Part shown: positions 17,161-24,737 of the stretch, one piece after another
Numbering within the stretch: the first letter of the stretch is position 1
Layout of the letters: the number at the start of each line of letters is the position of its first letter
Source of the DNA: an uncultured Clostridia bacterium
Lineage (GTDB): Bacteria; Bacillota; Clostridia; TANB77; CAG-508
Direction of reading: 5' to 3'
Assembly (NCBI GenBank): GCA_947581805.1
Contig: CANPVM010000003.1
Location: 62,001 to 126,000 of the forward strand
DNA: 64,000 nucleotides
Made by a program: the position numbers and the translations under genes
The notes under the pieces: generated by a model
What the model was told of the DNA's origin: nothing
The model's input: the letters and a program-made list of their open reading frames with translations, nothing else
Database searches by the model: none

Positions 17161-17448
17161 CTATTCATCTACTGTTTTCTCGAAATCAATACTATCTATT
17201 TTTCCGGTAATTAAAATATCATCATTTGTCATTTCATTTAGTTTAAGTTCAAATCCATTAATATTAACAATACCAATATGCGTACTTAAACGTACATAGA
17301 AGTCTTGATATTCTAAAATTGATTTATAGTTTTCTATTAGTAATTCTTCAAATCCCATGATTGTTAATTTTGGTTCTTCAGAAGATATTTCTTTAGGAAT
17401 TTCCAGTAATTCTTCGAAACGATTTTGCTTCTTTTTTGTTTTTTTCAT
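17161..17448 (-). CDS. yqfC: Sporulation protein YqfC
   Basis: This 95-residue protein carries the YabP/YqfC fold: PKLTIMGFEELLIENYKSIL followed by the beta-rich VRLSTHIGIVNINGFELKL. YabP/YqfC proteins take part in spore assembly. The length and the direct linkage to yqfD agree. AAAGGTGAT lies before the ATG. It heads the yqfC-yqfD-unknown-ybeY-dgkA cluster. Confidence 0.88.
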   Translation of the reverse strand: MKKTKKKQNRFEELLEIPKEISSEEPKLTIMGFEELLIENYKSILEYQDFYVRLSTHIGIVNINGFELKLNEMTNDDILITGKIDSIDFEKTVDE

Positions 17449-17493
17449 ATCGTATCACCTTTCTTTTGGCAATTTTTTGCTATTTATAATTTG

Positions 17494-18297
17494 TTATCTT
17501 TCAAATTCATCTAAACTTGCAAATTGATATCCCATTGCTTTTATTTCTTTTATACAACTATCTAATATATTGGTATTGTCTTTTGAATTTCCATGTAATA
17601 AAAGTACAGCACCATTATGAATATTATCTAATATTTTCTTTTTAGCATATTCTTCTCTTCCTTGTTTATTTTCATCCCAATCATCATAGGCAAATGACCA
17701 CATAACTGTTGTGTAACCTAATGTATTACAATATGATATTGTATTTTCACTATACTCTCCTTTTGGTGGCCTAATATATTTCATTTCATATCCAAATCTC
17801 TCATAAATGGATGTATGCAAATCCATGACTTCCTTTTTAATTTGTTCTAAAGTCAGAGATGGCATACTTTTATGATTTACTGTATGATTACCAATAATAT
17901 GTCCTTCTTCAAGCATTTTTTGTACTAAGTCTGGTTGAGTATTAACATAGTGTGCTGTAATAAAAAAGGTAGCTTTGACTTCATTTTGCTTCAATACTTC
18001 TAGAATTTTTTCTGTATACCCTGCTTCATATCCTTCATCAAACGTAAGGTAAACTTTTTTGGAATCCGGATTTCCCATTGCAATTCCTTGATACTGCTCT
18101 AATAATTTTTTGTTTTTGCTCCCTAAATCTGGTTGTTCATGATTATCATTTCGCTTAATTCCCCATTCTATTTTTTGGTTGCTGATTGTATTTGCACTTG
18201 TTGAAATACTGTCTTCTTTTGTATTTATTGCTATAACACTAAAAGAAAAGATAACAATAAGTAAGATTTCCATTACTTTATATTGTATTTTTTTCAT
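17494..18297 (-). CDS. pdaA: PdaA-like polysaccharide deacetylase (muramic delta-lactam formation)
   Basis: This 267-residue secreted NodB-domain deacetylase is of the PdaA type, which makes muramic delta-lactam in spore cortex peptidoglycan. The N-terminus has a hydrophobic signal/anchor (about residues 8-24). WGIKRNDNHEQPDLGS matches the PdaA-specific lead-in. YLTFDEGYEAGYT is the metal-binding Asp motif (PdaA has FDNGYE), GNHTVNH supplies the two metal histidines, and YIRPPKGEYS and LLHGNS complete the site. It follows the yqfC cluster in a sporulation context. A T-tailed hairpin lies in its 5' region. Confidence 0.88.
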   Translation of the reverse strand: MKKIQYKVMEILLIVIFSFSVIAINTKEDSISTSANTISNQKIEWGIKRNDNHEQPDLGSKNKKLLEQYQGIAMGNPDSKKVYLTFDEGYEAGYTEKILEVLKQNEVKATFFITAHYVNTQPDLVQKMLEEGHIIGNHTVNHKSMPSLTLEQIKKEVMDLHTSIYERFGYEMKYIRPPKGEYSENTISYCNTLGYTTVMWSFAYDDWDENKQGREEYAKKKILDNIHNGAVLLLHGNSKDNTNILDSCIKEIKAMGYQFASLDEFER

Positions 18298-18362
18298 ATA
18301 CTTGCCTCCAAATTATTTTCCTATTACATATATATATTTTTTAAATTGCTAATATATGAAAA

Positions 18363-18393
18363 AAATATCTTTCAAAATACTGGAAAGATATTT
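18363..18393 (-). terminator. T-tailed hairpin in the pdaA 5' region
   Basis: Eleven-base arms (18363-18373 and 18383-18393) are followed on the minus strand by TTTTTTC. No upstream minus-strand gene needs it, so it either attenuates pdaA or ends an unseen short transcript. Confidence 0.5.
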
Positions 18394-18463
18394 TAACTTT
18401 ATTATTAAATTAACCCAATATATTTTATGTATATTTGTCTTGATATTACTAAATTGTGCAGAA

Positions 18464-18470
18464 TTCGACA
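18464..18470. promoter_or_regulatory. Spo0A-box core upstream of the agrA promoter
   Basis: TTCGACA here is TGTCGAA on the minus strand, the Spo0A (0A) box core. It lies about 30 bases upstream of the agrA -35 element. A single 7-base match can occur by chance, but a second perfect box lies before agrB. Confidence 0.45.
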
Positions 18471-18499
18471 TTTTTTTGTTTTTTATCTATTATTTTCTA

Positions 18500-18528
18500 T
18501 TGACAAGCATAATTTTTTGAATTATTAT
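18500..18528 (+). promoter_or_regulatory. Promoter of agrA-agrC
   Basis: Consensus TTGACA (18500-18505), a 17-base spacer and TATTAT (18523-18528) lie about 90 bases before the agrA start. Confidence 0.75.
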
Positions 18529-18617
18529 GTATCTGAATGTAGAAAATAGGTAATTTTTTCCATTTATATTCTTGCTATTGATTTTTATTCTATTGATATG
18601 ATACGGAGGATAACAGT

Positions 18618-19355
18618 ATGTTAAGTTTTGTTTTATGTGATGACAACAAAGCTATTTTAGATAGACTTACAAAAATGTTGGAATCACTTTTTATTAAGCA
18701 TCATTTCGATGCAGAAGTTAGTTTTTCTTCTACTAATGCAGAAACTACTTTAGAATATGTAAAGAACAATATTGTTAATGTTTTGCTTTTAGATATTGAT
18801 TTAAAAGCTAAGATTTCAGGTTTAGATATTGCAAAACAGATTCGTAAAATTAATAAACAACTTTATATTATTTTTACGAGTGCACATTTAGAATATATTT
18901 TAATGGCTTACCAATATAAAACATTTGATTTTATCCCAAAGCCAATTACAATAGAGCGATTGGAAGAAACTGTTTTACGCATTATGGATGATATTCGTGG
19001 TACAAATAAAAAAAGTGAATTTATTCGTTTAAGTAATCGCAATACAATTATTAATGAAGATAGTATTAATTTTATAAAAAAGGATGGCATGAAGTTGGTT
19101 TTTTATACAGATAATAGAACCTATGAGACTTATAGTTCTTTTTCTAAAATATCAGAAGAATTACCTGCAAATTTCGTAAGATGCCATAAATCTTATATTG
19201 CTAATGTCAATAAAATTACAAATGTTAGCACTTCAGATAATAGTATTACTTTTGATAATAATGCTAATTTGAAGTGTTATTTAGGACCAAAATATAAGAA
19301 TAAATTGATGGAGGTTTTAAAAAATGATGGAAATATTACAAACAATTTGGAATAG
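18618..19355 (+). CDS. agrA: LytTR-family response regulator (AgrA-like)
   Basis: This 245-residue response regulator has a CheY receiver with the acceptor Asp59 in LLLDIDL, the acidic pair CDDN near residue 8, and a conserved Lys in FIPKPIT. It is followed by a LytTR DNA-binding domain (FVRCHKSYIANVNKI near residue 200). It would be phosphorylated by the adjacent AgrC and act on promoters with paired LytTR sites. GGAGG lies before the ATG. It overlaps agrC by 32 bases. The order A then C, on the strand opposite to agrBD, departs from the classical agrBDCA operon. Confidence 0.9.
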   Translation: MLSFVLCDDNKAILDRLTKMLESLFIKHHFDAEVSFSSTNAETTLEYVKNNIVNVLLLDIDLKAKISGLDIAKQIRKINKQLYIIFTSAHLEYILMAYQYKTFDFIPKPITIERLEETVLRIMDDIRGTNKKSEFIRLSNRNTIINEDSINFIKKDGMKLVFYTDNRTYETYSSFSKISEELPANFVRCHKSYIANVNKITNVSTSDNSITFDNNANLKCYLGPKYKNKLMEVLKNDGNITNNLE

Positions 19356-20673
19356 TTTAACGACAGAAAATCCTAATATGATTACTGTAATTAGTATACC
19401 TTTTACATTTGTAGAAGCATATGTATCTATGCTTTTATTTACTATAATTCTTAATATAACAGTTACTAAAAAGCAAAAAATTATTTATGTTTTAACTATA
19501 GGTATTTTTGGAATTCTAACTAATTTATTTATTCCATATCCTTTTGATACTTTTTTAAATGTATTTATTTTTCTAATTTCTAATATTATTATATTAAAAT
19601 CTAATGTCTTTAAAAGTATATTATCATTAGTCATTCCTTTTATAATTACTATTTTTTTGGAATCCATTTTTTCAAAGTTATATTTTACTATATTTAATAT
19701 TGACTATGCTATTGGTGTTAACATTCCTATACATAGATTTTTTGGAACTTTATTAATTTATGCAATTATGTATTTAATATATTTTATATTAAAAATTTTT
19801 AAATTTAATATTGTAAAATTTGAGATACTAGATGCTAAAAAGAAACTATTATTAACTTTAAACACAATATTTGGTATCATTTTAATAGCTACACAATTAT
19901 ATATATTGATATATTATAGCTCTACTTTACCTTTCTTTGTTACATTACTTAGCCTTTTTAGTTTAATTACTTATATAATAATTAGCTTTTTTACTATTTT
20001 TACTGTTTCTAAACTAGAAACAACCTCTACTAACTTAGAAGAATCTCAATTATATAATAAAACATTAGAAATTTTGCAAGACAATACTAGAGCCTTTCGT
20101 CATGATTTTGCAAATATCTTACAAGGTATGGTAGGGTATATGGATAATAACGATATGGAAGGTTTAAAGAAATACTATTCTCAACTGGTAGAAGATATTC
20201 AACATTCCAATAACTTAACTACCTTAAGTCCAAAAGTAGTAAATAATCCTGCTATTTATAATGTGTTAGCTAACAAATATCATAAAGCCGATAGCTTAGG
20301 AATTAAAATTAACTTGGAAGCTTTTTTAGATATGAATGAATTACATATGAAAATATATGAGTTTACCAGAGTTCTTGGAATTTTAATGGATAATGCTATT
20401 GAAGCAGCCTCTGAATGTGAAGAAAAAATAATTAATGTTACTTTTCGTAAAGATGCAAGAAAGCATATGCAATTATTAATTATTGAAAATACTTATCAGA
20501 ATAAAGAGATTGATACTGATAAAATTTATGAGAAGGGCTATTCTACTAAAGAAGGAAATACTGGACTTGGTTTATGGGAAATAAGACAAATATTAAAGAA
20601 AAATAATAATTTAAATTTATATACAACTAAGAATGATAAATTCTTTATACAACAATTTGAAATATTTTATTAA
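19324..20673 (+). CDS. agrC: AgrC-like peptide-sensing histidine kinase
   Basis: This 449-residue membrane sensor kinase has six or seven hydrophobic segments in the first 230 residues, the usual AgrC sensor. A HPK10-type kinase core follows: phosphoacceptor His260 in RAFRHDFANILQG, the N-box LMDNAIEAASE and the G-box GNTGLGLWEIRQ. It would recognise the cyclic peptide made from agrD and phosphorylate AgrA. It starts inside agrA, GGAGG being about 7 bases upstream of two adjacent ATG codons (19324 and 19327). A bidirectional terminator follows. Confidence 0.9.
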   Translation: MMEILQTIWNSLTTENPNMITVISIPFTFVEAYVSMLLFTIILNITVTKKQKIIYVLTIGIFGILTNLFIPYPFDTFLNVFIFLISNIIILKSNVFKSILSLVIPFIITIFLESIFSKLYFTIFNIDYAIGVNIPIHRFFGTLLIYAIMYLIYFILKIFKFNIVKFEILDAKKKLLLTLNTIFGIILIATQLYILIYYSSTLPFFVTLLSLFSLITYIIISFFTIFTVSKLETTSTNLEESQLYNKTLEILQDNTRAFRHDFANILQGMVGYMDNNDMEGLKKYYSQLVEDIQHSNNLTTLSPKVVNNPAIYNVLANKYHKADSLGIKINLEAFLDMNELHMKIYEFTRVLGILMDNAIEAASECEEKIINVTFRKDARKHMQLLIIENTYQNKEIDTDKIYEKGYSTKEGNTGLGLWEIRQILKKNNNLNLYTTKNDKFFIQQFEIFY

Positions 20674-20680
20674 AAATATA

Positions 20681-20713
20681 AAAAAACAAGATATTTTTCG
20701 TATCTTGTTTTTC
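20681..20713. terminator. Bidirectional terminator between convergent agrAC and agrBD
   Basis: AAAAAACAAGATA (20681-20693) and its complement from 20701 enclose a 7-base loop, with A and T runs on both sides. Confidence 0.9.
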
Positions 20714-20739
20714 TTTTGTTTTTTATTTATGCTTTTTCA

Positions 20740-20859
20740 TTAATCTTTTTTTATTAAAGATGCTGGCATTTTAGGTTGATGCCAAAATCCCCATAAAAAG
20801 CAAGCAGTATTTGTAGATTTTGCATATTTTTCTGCAACTTTAGCTAATAATTTTAACAT
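20740..20859 (-). CDS. agrD: AgrD-like cyclic autoinducer precursor peptide
   Basis: This 39-residue prepeptide has the three AgrD parts. An amphipathic N-terminal helix (MLKLLAKVAEKYAKSTNTA) binds the membrane. The core CFLWGFW starts at Cys20. The charged tail HQPKMPASLIKKD contains the PKxP element found in Clostridium and Listeria AgrD. The protease AgrB would cut after the core and form a thiolactone with Cys20. A 5- or 6-residue ring is likely but the exact cut is not visible. TAGGAGGAA lies before the ATG. It is 66 bases downstream of agrB and was missed by length-limited gene finding. Confidence 0.88.
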   Translation of the reverse strand: MLKLLAKVAEKYAKSTNTACFLWGFWHQPKMPASLIKKD

Positions 20860-20925
20860 AATTCATTCCTCCTATTAATTAAAATACTATATAATAAAGT
20901 ATTGCCGGCTAATACTTTTATTATC

Positions 20926-21555
20926 TTAAATTGTGGCTTGCTGATGTTTTAAATATTCTTCATATCCATATTTATTTTTTGTTATAATATATGCAATTCT
21001 TGTAATTGAAAATGTTTGTATGATAGTTCCTATTATCATTAAATTTGCTATGATAGAATTTCGTACTAGTATTGCTACTAACATATTAATGCTTAAGAAA
21101 ACATATGATAAGAACCTTTTTGTATTTCTTTCTTTTTTTGTTAAAATTGGTACATTTTCCGTATCTGCTGGTGCATATAAACTTACCATGATAACACTAA
21201 AAATCCATATAGCACCTATAGTAATATATTTGATTGTTTCATTTGGAAAGTTCCATATCGTGCTAATAAAAGCATTTCCACAATAGATTAAGTTTGTACA
21301 TATAATACAACCTATATGTGTTTTTAAATGGAATCCACCAGAACATACTTTGTATGGTAAAATTAAGAAAAAAGCCAATAACGTTTGCCACCATAAACCA
21401 AGTAAAATACCAAATCCGAACATAAGAAAAAATTTTGGTATTTCTCCTACTATTAGTTGTATTCCATATAAAATTACTTCTGCTTTTTCATCATCTATTT
21501 CTGGCATTTGTTTGCGTATTTTACTTACTAGATAATTACAAAATTTATCAATCAT
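20926..21555 (-). CDS. agrB: AgrB-like autoinducer-processing membrane peptidase
   Basis: This 209-residue integral membrane cysteine protease processes AgrD. The catalytic pair is visible as His76 and Cys83 in GGFHLKTHIGC, with the characteristic six residues between. Several hydrophobic helices and the basic N-terminal region match AgrB, and the length is standard (about 190-210). It is followed by agrD and separated from the rluA-family gene upstream by a terminator. A perfect Spo0A box lies 36-44 bases before the start, suggesting link to sporulation control. Confidence 0.93.
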   Translation of the reverse strand: MIDKFCNYLVSKIRKQMPEIDDEKAEVILYGIQLIVGEIPKFFLMFGFGILLGLWWQTLLAFFLILPYKVCSGGFHLKTHIGCIICTNLIYCGNAFISTIWNFPNETIKYITIGAIWIFSVIMVSLYAPADTENVPILTKKERNTKRFLSYVFLSINMLVAILVRNSIIANLMIIGTIIQTFSITRIAYIITKNKYGYEEYLKHQQATI

Positions 21556-21590
21556 TCTTTTTCCTCGTTTTTTGTCTTTTTTTGTCGAAT

Positions 21591-21599
21591 TTATTTTAT
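21591..21599 (+). promoter_or_regulatory. Spo0A box upstream of agrB
   Basis: TTTGTCGAA is a perfect match to the TTTGTCRAA form of the 0A box. It is 36 bases from the agrB start codon, close to where transcription should begin. Whether it activates or represses cannot be told. Confidence 0.5.
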
Positions 21600-21640
21600 A
21601 AAAAATAAGAATGATTTTTTTATTTTGTATATGAAACGCA

Positions 21641-21688
21641 AAAAATCTTATACGAAAATTAATTTTTCCATTTTCATATAAGATTTTT
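21641..21688 (-). terminator. Terminator between the rluA-family gene and agrB
   Basis: Perfect 12-base arms (21641-21652 and 21677-21688) enclose a 24-base A/T-rich loop. On the minus strand the stem runs into TTTTTT. Confidence 0.7.
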
Positions 21689-21712
21689 ATATTTTTATAA
21701 AATTAACATAAG

Positions 21713-22403
21713 TTATATGTTAGTTACATTTTCTAGCATTTTCCAACTGCCAACTTTTTCTGGTAATACCTTAAATACCATTTCTTCCTTTGTAATTGGA
21801 TGTAAAATAGTAAGTTCATATGCCCATAAACAAATTTGCTTTCCTCTCCCTCTTGTTCCATATTTTTGGTCTCCGCAAATGCTATGTCCGAACATTAGCA
21901 AGTTGTACTCTTATTTGATGATGTCTTCCCGTATGTAGATTAATTTTTAACAAAGATAAATTAATTTCTTCATTATATTTTAATACTTCATAATCTAGTA
22001 AAGCAAGTTTACTATTTTTTGTTCCTTCTGGTACCACTTTACTTGTATTTAATCTTTCGTTTTTTAATAAGTAATCTTGTAGAGTTCCTTCTTTATTTTC
22101 AAATTTTCCATCTACAATAACTAAATATTTTTTCTTAAATTGTTTGGTTCTGACCTCTTCACTTAATCTTCCTGCTGCTTTTGAAGTTTTAGCAAATACC
22201 ATCACTCCACCTACTGGTCTATCTAACCTATGTACTAAACCTAAATATACTTCACCTGGTTTATGATATTTTTCTTTAATATATTGCTTTACTATACTAA
22301 GCATATCTATATCACCTGTTTTATCACCTTGTGAAGGAATATTTACTGGCTTTTCTACTACAATTATATGGTTATCTTCATAAATTACATTTAATTTTTG
22401 CAT
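21713..22403 (-). pseudogene. RluA-family pseudouridine synthase, frame broken by one base
   Basis: The first part (22403 to about 21894) encodes an RluA/RluD-type rRNA pseudouridine synthase with VVEKPVNIPSQG, catalytic HRLDRPVGG and HTGRHHQIRVQLA. Right after RVQLA the frame stops at NVRT. The family sequence resumes one base over as MFGHSICGDQKYG and continues to 21713 with LHPIT. Removing one A near 21894-21896 restores a single protein of about 230 residues. The break lies in a highly conserved segment, so it is either a sequence error or a very recent inactivation. GGAGAAAAC precedes the start. Confidence 0.85.
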
Positions 22404-22429
22404 TGTTTTCTCCTTTTATAATCCATAAT

Positions 22430-22490
22430 GGATGAGTTAGCCATTTAAACGCAAGTGAATTATGAAACACTTATGCACAGGCTAACATCC
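22430..22490. repeat. 61-bp dispersed repeat, copy A
   Basis: Its ends are the imperfect inverted repeats GGATGAGTTAGCC and GGCTAACATCC. It lies just upstream of the rluA-family gene. Copy B at 30641-30701 has the same length and about 48 of 61 identical bases. Confidence 0.75.
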
Positions 22491-22501
22491 CCAATGCTTA
22501 A

Positions 22502-23365
22502 CTATTTTTCCCATCTACCAAAAATTCCACATGGAAGAACTAGCTTAGAATTTGTCATAGGTAGCCCTATTTCTCCATTTTCTACTTTTCCACCATACTT
22601 TTTTGTGATATTTAAGTTTAATATATTTTTTAAAACACTGCTGGAAATTCCTGTTGTATATGAATTAATTAAGAAAAATAATGGATTATCTGATAAGATT
22701 TCTGAACAAAGTTCTACTAAATCTCCAATATTTTCTTCAAACTTCCATACTTCTCCATTTGCTCCTCTTCCATAAGAAGGTGGATCCATAATGATTGCAT
22801 CATATTTGTTTCCACGTCTAATTTCCCTACTTACAAATTTTATAACATCATCTACAATATATCTTATTTTTTGGTTTTGTAAACCAGAAGATATTACATT
22901 TTCTTTTGCCCATGCTACCATTCCTTTTGAACTATCTACATGACAAACAGAAGCACCTGCCGATAAACATGCTACTGTTGCTCCACCTGTATATGCAAAT
23001 AAGTTTAGTACTTTTACTTCTCTTTTTTCCTTTTTTATTTTTTCTATCATCCAATCCCAGTTTGCTGCTTGTTCTGGAAATAAACCGGTATGTTTGAATC
23101 CCATTGGTTTAATATTAAAAGTCAGGTTTTTATAACTTATTTGCCATGCATTTGGCATTTTCTTTTTGTATTGCCATGCTCCTCCCCCAGTATTACTTCT
23201 ATTATATCTAGCATTTGCTTCTTTCCATTTTTGTGGAAAAGATTGATTCTTCCATATAATTTGTGGGTCTGGACGAATTAAAATAATATCTTTCCATCTT
23301 TCTAGCTTTTCTCCATTTGCCATATCTAGTATTTCGTAATCTTTCCAATTATTTGCTAATATCAT
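22502..23365 (-). CDS. Class I SAM-dependent rRNA methyltransferase (RlmI/RlmK-like)
   Basis: This 287-residue methyltransferase has VLNLFAYTGGATVACLSAGA, the SAM-binding loop of the RlmI/RlmK-type family, near residue 119. HVDSS and the NPPY-like IIMDPPSYGRG are the other Rossmann motifs, and the last holds the catalytic region. The N-terminal RNA-binding PUA domain of RlmI is not present. The length agrees with the short SAM-methyltransferase subfamily that modifies 23S rRNA. The exact base modified is unknown. TAGGAAAAG precedes the ATG. Confidence 0.75.
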   Translation of the reverse strand: MILANNWKDYEILDMANGEKLERWKDIILIRPDPQIIWKNQSFPQKWKEANARYNRSNTGGGAWQYKKKMPNAWQISYKNLTFNIKPMGFKHTGLFPEQAANWDWMIEKIKKEKREVKVLNLFAYTGGATVACLSAGASVCHVDSSKGMVAWAKENVISSGLQNQKIRYIVDDVIKFVSREIRRGNKYDAIIMDPPSYGRGANGEVWKFEENIGDLVELCSEILSDNPLFFLINSYTTGISSSVLKNILNLNITKKYGGKVENGEIGLPMTNSKLVLPCGIFGRWEK

Positions 23366-23452
23366 ACTTTTCCTACTTTCTTATCTAATTTTTCCTTTTT
23401 ATTTTACTCTATTTTTCTTGTTTTTTCAATGGTTTTATGGGAATAAATATAA

Positions 23453-23478
23453 GACCAGAGATAAATTGAACTCTGGTC
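23453..23478 (-). terminator. Hairpin after the 68-residue membrane protein gene
   Basis: GACCAGAG (23453-23460) pairs with CTCTGGTC (23471-23478). Both sides are A/T-rich, with a T6 run on the plus strand. Confidence 0.65.
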
Positions 23479-23483
23479 ATTTT

Positions 23484-23690
23484 TTAATATGCATTGCTTA
23501 ATATGTTTAAAAATGAATTTACTAATGTTAAATCAATGATGATTAAAATACTAAGTAGTGTCATAGTAAATACCATCACCTTATTATTTTTTATTACTTT
23601 GGTAAATTTACTTGTCCAACTTTTTAACTTAGTATACCCTACTTCTCTTTTGTACATGATTTCTAAAATAATATCTTTTGCGTATTCCAT
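23484..23690 (-). CDS. 68-residue single-span membrane protein, unrecognised
   Basis: This small protein has a basic N-terminal half (KREVGYTKLKSW, TKVIKNNK) followed by a strongly hydrophobic segment of about 20 residues (VMVFTMTLLSILIIIDLTLV). I do not recognise it. It has a good ribosome site (AGGGGGAT, 5 bases before the ATG) and a hairpin after the stop, so expression is likely. It lies divergently from the Spo0A-C gene across a 188-base region that contains that gene's promoter. Regulation with it is possible but not shown. Confidence 0.55.
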   Translation of the reverse strand: MEYAKDIILEIMYKREVGYTKLKSWTSKFTKVIKNNKVMVFTMTLLSILIIIDLTLVNSFLNILSNAY

Positions 23691-23800
23691 AAAAATCCCC
23701 CTTATTTTTATTTCTATTACATATATATGCTTGTCTTTTCTTATTTATGAAAAAAATCGTATACAAAATTCTTACTTTTTTCTACATTTTTTATAAATTA

Positions 23801-23829
23801 TTGACTTTATGTTAATATTAATATATAAT
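23801..23829 (+). promoter_or_regulatory. Promoter of the Spo0A-C gene
   Basis: TTGACT (23801-23806) and TATAAT (23824-23829) are 17 bases apart. The leader holds an imperfect inverted repeat (GTGTATTA...TAATATTACAC) before the ribosome site. Confidence 0.8.
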
Positions 23830-23878
23830 ATGTGTATTACTCAAAAATTCTAATATTACACAAAGAGAGGTAAAAATT

Positions 23879-24370
23879 ATGACAACAGTAGAGGAGCAAT
23901 TATTGAAACAACTTATCAGTACTTTAGCCGAGTTACAATCTACCTTACGGCTACTTAATAACAAACTGAAGGTTGAGAATAATCCTACTAGTACTATTAC
24001 TACTTCACCTTCTAACAATACTGCAGAAAGCATTCCTTTAGAGCAGAAAATAACTGCGATTATGAAGGAAATTGGTATCCCTTCTAATATTAAAGGGTAT
24101 TATTATCTTAAGGATGTTATCATTTATTGTATGGATTTTGATATTTTACCATCTATAACACAAAAAGTATATCCTGTCATTGCAAAAAAATATGCAACTA
24201 CACCAAGTAGAACAGAAAGATGTATTCGCAATGCTATTGAAACTGCATGGTCACGTGGAAATTATGATTATTTGCAAAAATTATTTGGATATACTATCTC
24301 AGCCGAGAAGGGTAAATCCACCAATTCTGAGTTTATTGCATGTATTGTTAATGAATTAAAGAGAAGTTAG
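23879..24370 (+). CDS. Free-standing Spo0A DNA-binding (effector) domain without receiver
   Basis: This 163-residue protein matches the C-terminal Spo0A effector domain over about residues 55-160: IMKEIGIPSNIKGYYYLKD, SITQKVYPVIAKKY and the recognition helix SRTERCIRNAIETAWSRG, which is nearly that of Bacillus Spo0A, then KLFGYTIS and NSEFIA. There is no phosphoacceptor receiver. Residues 1-35 form a leucine-heptad helix (EEQLLKQLISTLAELQSTLR) able to make a coiled coil, joined by a Ser/Thr-rich linker. It should bind 0A boxes independently of phosphorylation, or compete with Spo0A. It has a near-consensus promoter and a strong terminator. GAGAGG precedes the ATG. It is 2.3 kb from the agr locus, which carries 0A-box sequences. 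Confidence 0.92.
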   Translation: MTTVEEQLLKQLISTLAELQSTLRLLNNKLKVENNPTSTITTSPSNNTAESIPLEQKITAIMKEIGIPSNIKGYYYLKDVIIYCMDFDILPSITQKVYPVIAKKYATTPSRTERCIRNAIETAWSRGNYDYLQKLFGYTISAEKGKSTNSEFIACIVNELKRS

Positions 24371-24380
24371 GTGCCTCCAG

Positions 24381-24412
24381 AAAAGACATTACCTAAATAG
24401 GTAATGTCTTTT
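24381..24412 (+). terminator. Terminator after the Spo0A-C gene
   Basis: AAAAGACATTACCT and its complement (ending 24412) form a long stem with a 4-base loop, followed by T-rich sequence. Confidence 0.9.
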
Positions 24413-24447
24413 CTTATAAAATTTTTTCATAATTTTTTTCATAAACC

Positions 24448-24476
24448 TTGACATTTGAGCATATACTATGTAAAAT
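24448..24476 (+). promoter_or_regulatory. Promoter of the T-box-aspS transcript
   Basis: Consensus TTGACA (24448-24453), a 17-base spacer and TAAAAT (24471-24476). Confidence 0.85.
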
Positions 24477-24493
24477 AATAAATTATAATAATA

Positions 24494-24706
24494 ATTGCGA
24501 TGAAGATGAAAGTTGCTTTTAGTTACTAAACAGAGAAAAAAGGTGGATGCGCTGAGAGCCTTTTTAGAAAAACGGAAGTATACGAAACACATTGGAGCAA
24601 GAAAAAAGAAAGTGGGAAATGAAGCTAAAATGTTTCATTTTCAAAGTTAGGGTGGCACCGCGGAAATTATTTCGTCCCTGCATTATGCAGATGGGCGATT
24701 TTTTTG
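24494..24706 (+). promoter_or_regulatory. T-box riboswitch of aspS
   Basis: The T-box core AGGGTGGCACCGCGG is at 24649-24663. A terminator (TCGTCCC...GGGCGA then seven T, ending about 24706) follows. Stem I starts TTGC (24495-24498) pairing with GCAA (24597-24600). A second helix GATG (24505-24508) pairs with CATT (24590-24593), and CTGAGAGCC lies on the distal arm. In the internal loop the bases just before the helix are CGAAACA. With the conserved purine A at 24589 following the codon, the specifier is AAC (24586-24588), Asn rather than Asp. No GAC is present in the loop. Uncharged tRNA would promote antitermination and aspS expression. Confidence 0.9.
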
Positions 24707-24737
24707 TCCTTCTTGCATAGAGAAAGGAGTGTTTTTT

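Larger units (their letters stand above)
18298..18617. other. Divergent intergenic region pdaA/agrA
   Basis: The 320-base gap has no gene I can support. It holds a T-tailed hairpin on the minus strand (18363-18393), a Spo0A-box core (18464-18470) and the agrA promoter (18500-18528), all listed separately. Confidence 0.8.
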
